Program-made: the position numbers and the translations under genes
Notes under the pieces: generated by a model
What the model was told of the DNA's origin: nothing
The model's database searches: none
Seen by the model: the letters and a program-made list of their open reading frames with translations, nothing else
From: Nemertoderma westbladi
Taxonomy: Eukaryota; Xenacoelomorpha; Nemertodermatida; Nemertodermatidae
Length of the DNA: 64,000 nt
Direction of reading: 5' to 3'
Assembly: GCA_032718475.1 (NCBI GenBank)
Contig: JAUCBJ010008221.1
Coordinates: 19,781 to 83,780, forward strand
In this document: one piece after another, positions 51,301 through 57,300 of the stretch
How the letters are laid out: each line of letters begins with the position of its first letter
Numbering within the stretch: the stretch's first letter is position 1

Positions 51301-54300
51301 TCATGTGAGACCCAGGGGATAGTGAATCTGGCTCATGTGAGACCCAGGGGGATAGTGAATCTGGCTCATGTGAAACCCAGGTGATAATGAATCTGGGCTC
51401 ATGTGAAACCCAGGTGATAATGAATCTGGGCTCATATGAGACCCAGGGGGATAGTGAATCTGGCTCATGTGAGACCCAGGGGATAATGATTCTGGGCTCA
51501 TGTGAGACCCAGGGGATAATGAATCTGGGATCATGTGGGACTCAGGGGATAATGAATCTGGGCTCATGTGAGACCCAGGGGATAATGAATCTGGGCTCAT
51601 GTGAGACCCAGGGGATAATGAATCTGGGATCATGTGTGACCCAGGGGATAATGAATCTGGACTCATGTGAGACCCAGGGGATAATGAATCTGGGCTCATG
51701 TGAGACCCAGGGGATAATGAATCTGGGCTCATGTGAGACCCAGGGGATAATGAATCTGGGATCATGTGGGACCCAGGGGATAATGAATCTGGGATCATGT
51801 GGGACCCAGGGGATAATGAATATGGGCTCATGTGAGACCCAGGGGTTAATGAATCTGGGCTCATGTGAGACCCAGGGGATAATGAATCTGGGATCATGTG
51901 GGACCCAGGGGATAATGAATCTGGGATCATGTGGGACCCAGGGGATAATGAATATGGGTTCATGTGAGACCCAGGGGATAATGAATCTGGGCTCATGTGA
52001 GACCCAGGGGATAATGAATCTGGGCTCATGTGAGACCCAGGGGATAATGAATCTGGGCTCATGTGGTACCCAGGGGATAATGAATCTGGGCTCATGTGAG
52101 ACAGGGGATAATGAATCTGGGATCATGTGGGACCCAGGGGATAATGAATATGGGCTCATGTGAGACCCAGGGGTTAATGAATCTGGGCTCATGTGAGACC
52201 CAGGGGATAATGAATCTGGGATCATGTGGGACCCAGGGGATAATGAATCTGGGATCATGTGGGACCCAGGGGATAATGAATATGGGCTCATGTGAGACCC
52301 AGGGGTTAATGAATCTGGACTCATGTGAGACCCAGGGGATAATGAATCTGGGCTCATGTGAGACCCAGGGGATAATGAATCTGGGATCATGTGGGACCCA
52401 GGGGATAATGAATATGGGCTCATGTGAGACCCAGGGGTTAATGAATCTGGGCTCATGTGAGACCCAGGGGATAGTGAATCTGGCTCATGTGAGATACAGG
52501 GGATAATGATTCTGGGCTCATGTGAGGCCCAGGGGATAATGAATCTGGGCTCATGTGAGACCCAGGGGATAATGAATCTGGGATCATGTGTGACCCAGGG
52601 GATAATGAATCTGGACTCATGTGAGACCCAGGGGATAATGAATCTGGGCTCATGTGAGACCCAGGGGATAATGAATCTGGACTCATGTGAGACCCAGGGG
52701 ATAATGAATCTGGGCTCATGTGAGACCCAGGCGATAATAAATCTGGGATCATATGGGACCCAGGGGATAATGAATCTGGGCTCATGTGAGACCCAGGGGA
52801 TAATGAATCTGGGATCATGTTAGACCCAGGGGATAATGAATCTGGGCTCATGTGAGACCCAGGGGATAATGAATCTGGGCTCATGTGAGACCCAGGGGAT
52901 AATGAATCTGGGCTCATGTGAGACCCAGGGGATAAAGAATCTGGGCTCATGTGAGACCCAGGGGATAATGAATCTGGGCTCATGTGATACCCAGGGGATA
53001 ATGAATCTGGGATCATGTGGGACCCAGGGGATAATGAATCTGGGCTCATGTGAGACCCAGGGGATAATGAATCTGGGCTCATGTTAGACCCAGGGGATAA
53101 TGAATCTGGGCTCATGTTAGACAGGGGATAATAAATCTGGGCTCATGTGAGACCCAGGGGATAATGAATCTGGAGTCATGTGCGACCCAGGGGATAATGA
53201 ATCTGGGCTCATGTGAGACCCAGGGGATAATGAATCTGGGCTCATGTTAGACAGGGGATAATAAATCTGGGCTCATGTGAGACCCAGGGGATAATGAATC
53301 TGGAGTCATGTGCGACCCAGGGGATAATGAATCTGGGCTCATGTGAGACCCAGGGGATAATGAATCTGGGCTCATGTTAGACAGGGGATAATAAATCTGG
53401 GCTCATGTGAGACCCAGGGGATAATGAATCTGGAGTCATGTGCGACCCAGGGGATAATGAATCTGGGCTCATGTGAGACCCAGGGGATAATGAATCTGGG
53501 CTCATGTGAGACCCAGGGGATAATGAATCTGGACTCATGTGAGACCCAGGGGATAATGAATCTGGACTCATGTGAGACCCAGGGGATAATGAATCTGGGC
53601 TCATGTGAGACCCAGGGGATAATGAATCTGGACTCATGTGAGACCCAGGGGATAATGAATCTGGACTCATGTGAGACCCAGGGGATAATGAATCTGGGCT
53701 CATGTGAGACCCAGGGGATAATGAATCTGGGCTCATGTGAGACCCATGTGAAGTGTACCAGATTTTCACTAAAACCCAGGTTACAGAAGGATAACCAAAA
53801 CAGTAAACGAATTAGTATATGCATAGGTCATAGAAATAAGCACTATATAACACTTAATAAGGTAAGAAAAAAATAAAATTTCTTCATAAATATATTTTCA
53901 ATCAAATTCCGCCCGAAAATTGAAAGCCTGGTATTCTCCACATCCGGGCGTAAATCTGAATGCTGAGGTCTCAAATCATCCATTAGGATTACCTATTACA
54001 TTGCTTATACCACAAAAATGTTATTCCTTTCTGTCCCCTAGGACATATACCGATCTCGGTTCTCATTCTTCCGACTATACAATCACCAAAAGTGCCTCAA
54101 CCTCGGAAAGTTGCAGTACATCGGCATGCAAGCGGAGATTTCGGATTTTCGTTGAGGTGAGATAGTACATGCCACAATGTAGTACCACTTACATACATGC
54201 CACAATGTAGTACCACTTACATCCATGCCACAATTCATGGATCCATAAGTCAGGTGAGGACATTCGAATACGTAAGGGAAAGGCATGGGCAGCCTTGAAT

Positions 54301-57300
54301 AGGCTTTCCAGGATTTTGGAAGTCACCTCGAATTAATCGGAAACTTAAGGTCCGATTATTTAGAGCAGCAGTAGTTCCAGTACTCCTCTATGGGAGTCCA
54401 TGCTGGGCTCTAACTGCTGAGGATACCAAATCTCTGGATGGCACATTCACAAGAATGCTACGCCGGGTTCATTGTGTCAAGTACAATGCACACATCTCCA
54501 ACCAGACATTATATAACATTGGATGTGTCTCATTGGTTCCCCCAAGCTTGACACTAGAACAAAGTCGCCTCCGCTTTGCAGGACATTGCTTTCGCCGTGA
54601 GGACCAGCCAGTGCATAATCTTGTACTTTGGCAGCCTCATGGAGTGAATAAGCATGGTGGACAGCCCATGACTTTCTTGTGACGCATCTTAAAGGACACC
54701 GGCCTTGAAGATGCGGATGATCTAGCAAATGTCATGGGTGATAGGGTGTTGTAGCGACGCAATTTTGTCGACAAGCCGGCACAGCGTTCTTAAAAATACA
54801 GCTGCAATGCAGCATGCCGATCCTAGTAGTAGGCTTTAATTAATAAAAGGGCCTGGCACATGTAAATATATAAATATAAACACTTAATCACAAGTTTAAA
54901 ACACACGGCATTAATAGGTTTCAGGCGCCTAATACTATATACTCCGTATATATATATATATACTGTTTATCTGTATATATACTCAGTTTTCACAGTAAAA
55001 GATCACAGTGTTAAAATTTCAGAATAGTAGCTTTATAAATAAAAAAAATAGATTTGGGTTTAATGGTCCCCATAAGCAAAATGCAGACCTTTTTTATATT
55101 ATATTTATCACCATCTTGAAGATCAACTGCAATGACCTTAAGCAAAGCAAGGCAAGGCATGGAAGCAAAGTTAATTTCAGCAGCCTTAAAATATGGTACC
55201 CAATTTGTTTTGTATCCGATTTTGCAGGAAGATTTCCATCTACGATATGTATTCCACTCTCATGTCGGGTAAGGTTACGGCTCATTTCGCAGAGCCGGCG
55301 ATGCGAGCCAAATTCCCCGTGAAACTCTACCCAGGTGATAGGCTCATCGAGGTCAACGGGGTTGACGTCACCAAGAAATCGAGACAGGAGATAGTAGAGC
55401 TCGTCAAATCATCTACAGACAAGGTTAGCTTATATAACGATAGTCGCGCTCATCAAATCATCTACTGACGAGGTTAGCTTATAGAACGATAGTCGCGCTC
55501 ATCAAATCATCTACTGACGAGGTTAGCTTATATAACGATAGTCGCGCTCACCAAATCATCTACTTACGAGGTTAGCTTATAGAACGATAGTCGCGCTCAT
55601 CAAATCATCTACTGACGAGGTTAGCTTATAGAACGATAGTCGCGCTCACCAAATCATCTACTGACGAGGTTAGCTTATAGAACGATAGTCGCGCTCACCA
55701 AATCATCTACTGACGAGGTTAGCTTATAGAACGATAGTCGCGCTCACCAAATCATCTACTGACGAGGTTAGCTTATAGAACGATAGTCGCGTTCATTAAA
55801 TAGTTTACACAGACATGATAAGTTTGTAAGACGATAGTAGCAGACAAGGTTAGCTTATATATAAATAATAAACCAGATAGCCGGGATATTTTGAGTGGAA
55901 ATTTCTTCTAAAAATTAACAGTAGTGTCCGCTTTTCTATTAGTTTTCTATACGTGTGGGTTTTGTGCCATATTATTATTTATTTTTTAAAGACAATCAAC
56001 ACCCCCATACCGGGGTAAATATATTTATCGGATTTCATCTTATTGCACTGGTGATAAACGCAACTGTTAAACAATGATATTGAAATACGATAGGCTACTC
56101 TATAAAACATATTTCATTACAGTATTACTTTGGTTCAATGTGTGAATAAAACAATTTATTATTATTAAATTAAATATAAACAACTCGTTGATAAAAATAA
56201 TTCTAAAATATCGTGCAAAACGGATACATATATATAACTCATGCAGCCAACGAATTTAGGCTAGGACAGGCAGGACATCGAAGGGCGTGATATCTGTTTT
56301 CACAGTTCCCAACCACATAAACTACAGATACAGTCTTCTTTTGGGGAGTGGAATGAGTTCATAGTGCAGCAGATCAGATGGTGAAACCCGTGAGATGTTG
56401 CTCTACAGACAGCATGACGATTTCGTTGTCCAGGTCGTTTCCAGTTGAAGGTTTGAAAGGCAGGTCCCTCTAGGTAGCCCTCCCTTATAAAATTATTCAT
56501 CCGTTCAGCTCTATAGTACCTATATTTTAGCACAGTAGTCTCGTTAAAAATATTTGGGTTCCTATCTAAAATATATTCTATCAAAGTTGGTTCACCAAGT
56601 AAGTTATGCACTAATGTTGACTATGAAGATATGTGTAGACCTAGCATACGTTTAATAAAAGTAGATTTCGTTTTATCGATTTCTTTAAGGTTTGACAATT
56701 TAAGATAGATACCATACGCAGGTAGGCCATAAGTAATCATCGGAAGCACTTTACCATTAAAAATCTTTAAACCAGTATCCGTATAGTAATTGCAACTTAG
56801 TAAAAGAACCTATTAACTTATAAGCTTCAACTTTTTTACTATTGATATGGTTTGTAAAGCACAACGACGACTGTACTGTTACGCCTAAGTATTGGTATTG
56901 TTTTTCTACTTTAACTAGATTACCATTGTATGTAAATGTATCATTTGTACTTAAACGACCACCTTTTCGAAATTTAACTATTTTAGTTTTCACCAAGTTC
57001 ACGTCCATTCCATTTTTCCTGCACCATTCGAATAACGCGTTCAATGCTGACTGAATATCGTATCTTCTCTTTGAAAAGAATACTAACTCATCCGCATAAA
57101 AAATAGATAATATTGTAGCAACAACTGCACGTAGAGCACTGACTAAATCTGAAAAGTAAAAAGTAAAAAAACATGTTGGCGATAAACAATCGCCCTGTAA
57201 AATACCCCGAAGTTGTTGTATGATATTTGAGAATCGTAAACCATCAAAAATTTTAAAACTGTTATTTAATATTGACTTAATAAGATCAAAAAGTTTCCCC

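Larger units (their letters stand above)
39501..53747. repeat. 33-bp satellite of about 430 units with higher-order repeats, in MYO18A intron 3
   Basis: 14.2 kb of units like GGGCTCATGTGAGACCCAGG plus GGATAATGAATCT, with point variants (GGATCATGTGGGAC, CTCATGTGGTAC, ACAGGGGATAATG). Three levels are visible. The base unit is 33 bp. Block 39,540-40,130 recurs 588 bp later. A block of about 6.3 kb beginning near 39,830 recurs at +6,295 (39,830-43,430 matches 46,125-49,725) and, past a roughly 1.05-kb deletion, at +5,243 (44,540-46,180 matches 49,780-51,420). A third start occurs near 51,365. The copies differ by only a few bases. The array ends about 290 bp before exon 4. ORFs of up to 304 codons run through it in both directions and are repeat artefacts. 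Confidence 0.97.

Noticed and set aside
39501-53747. CRISPR array
   Set aside because: Units are contiguous without unique spacers, the genome is eukaryotic, and no cas genes are present.
39421-53824. Many overlapping ORFs with SPDSLSPGSHM, RFIIPWVSHEP and GIMNLGSCETQ repeats
   Set aside because: By-products of the 33-bp satellite, open on both strands and in several frames. No unique coding context.
53920-54165. ORF with TYTDLGSHSSDYTITKSAS across MYO18A exon 4
   Set aside because: Out of phase with exon 3 and exon 5. The true frame gives GDFGFSLR, which matches the PDZ domain.
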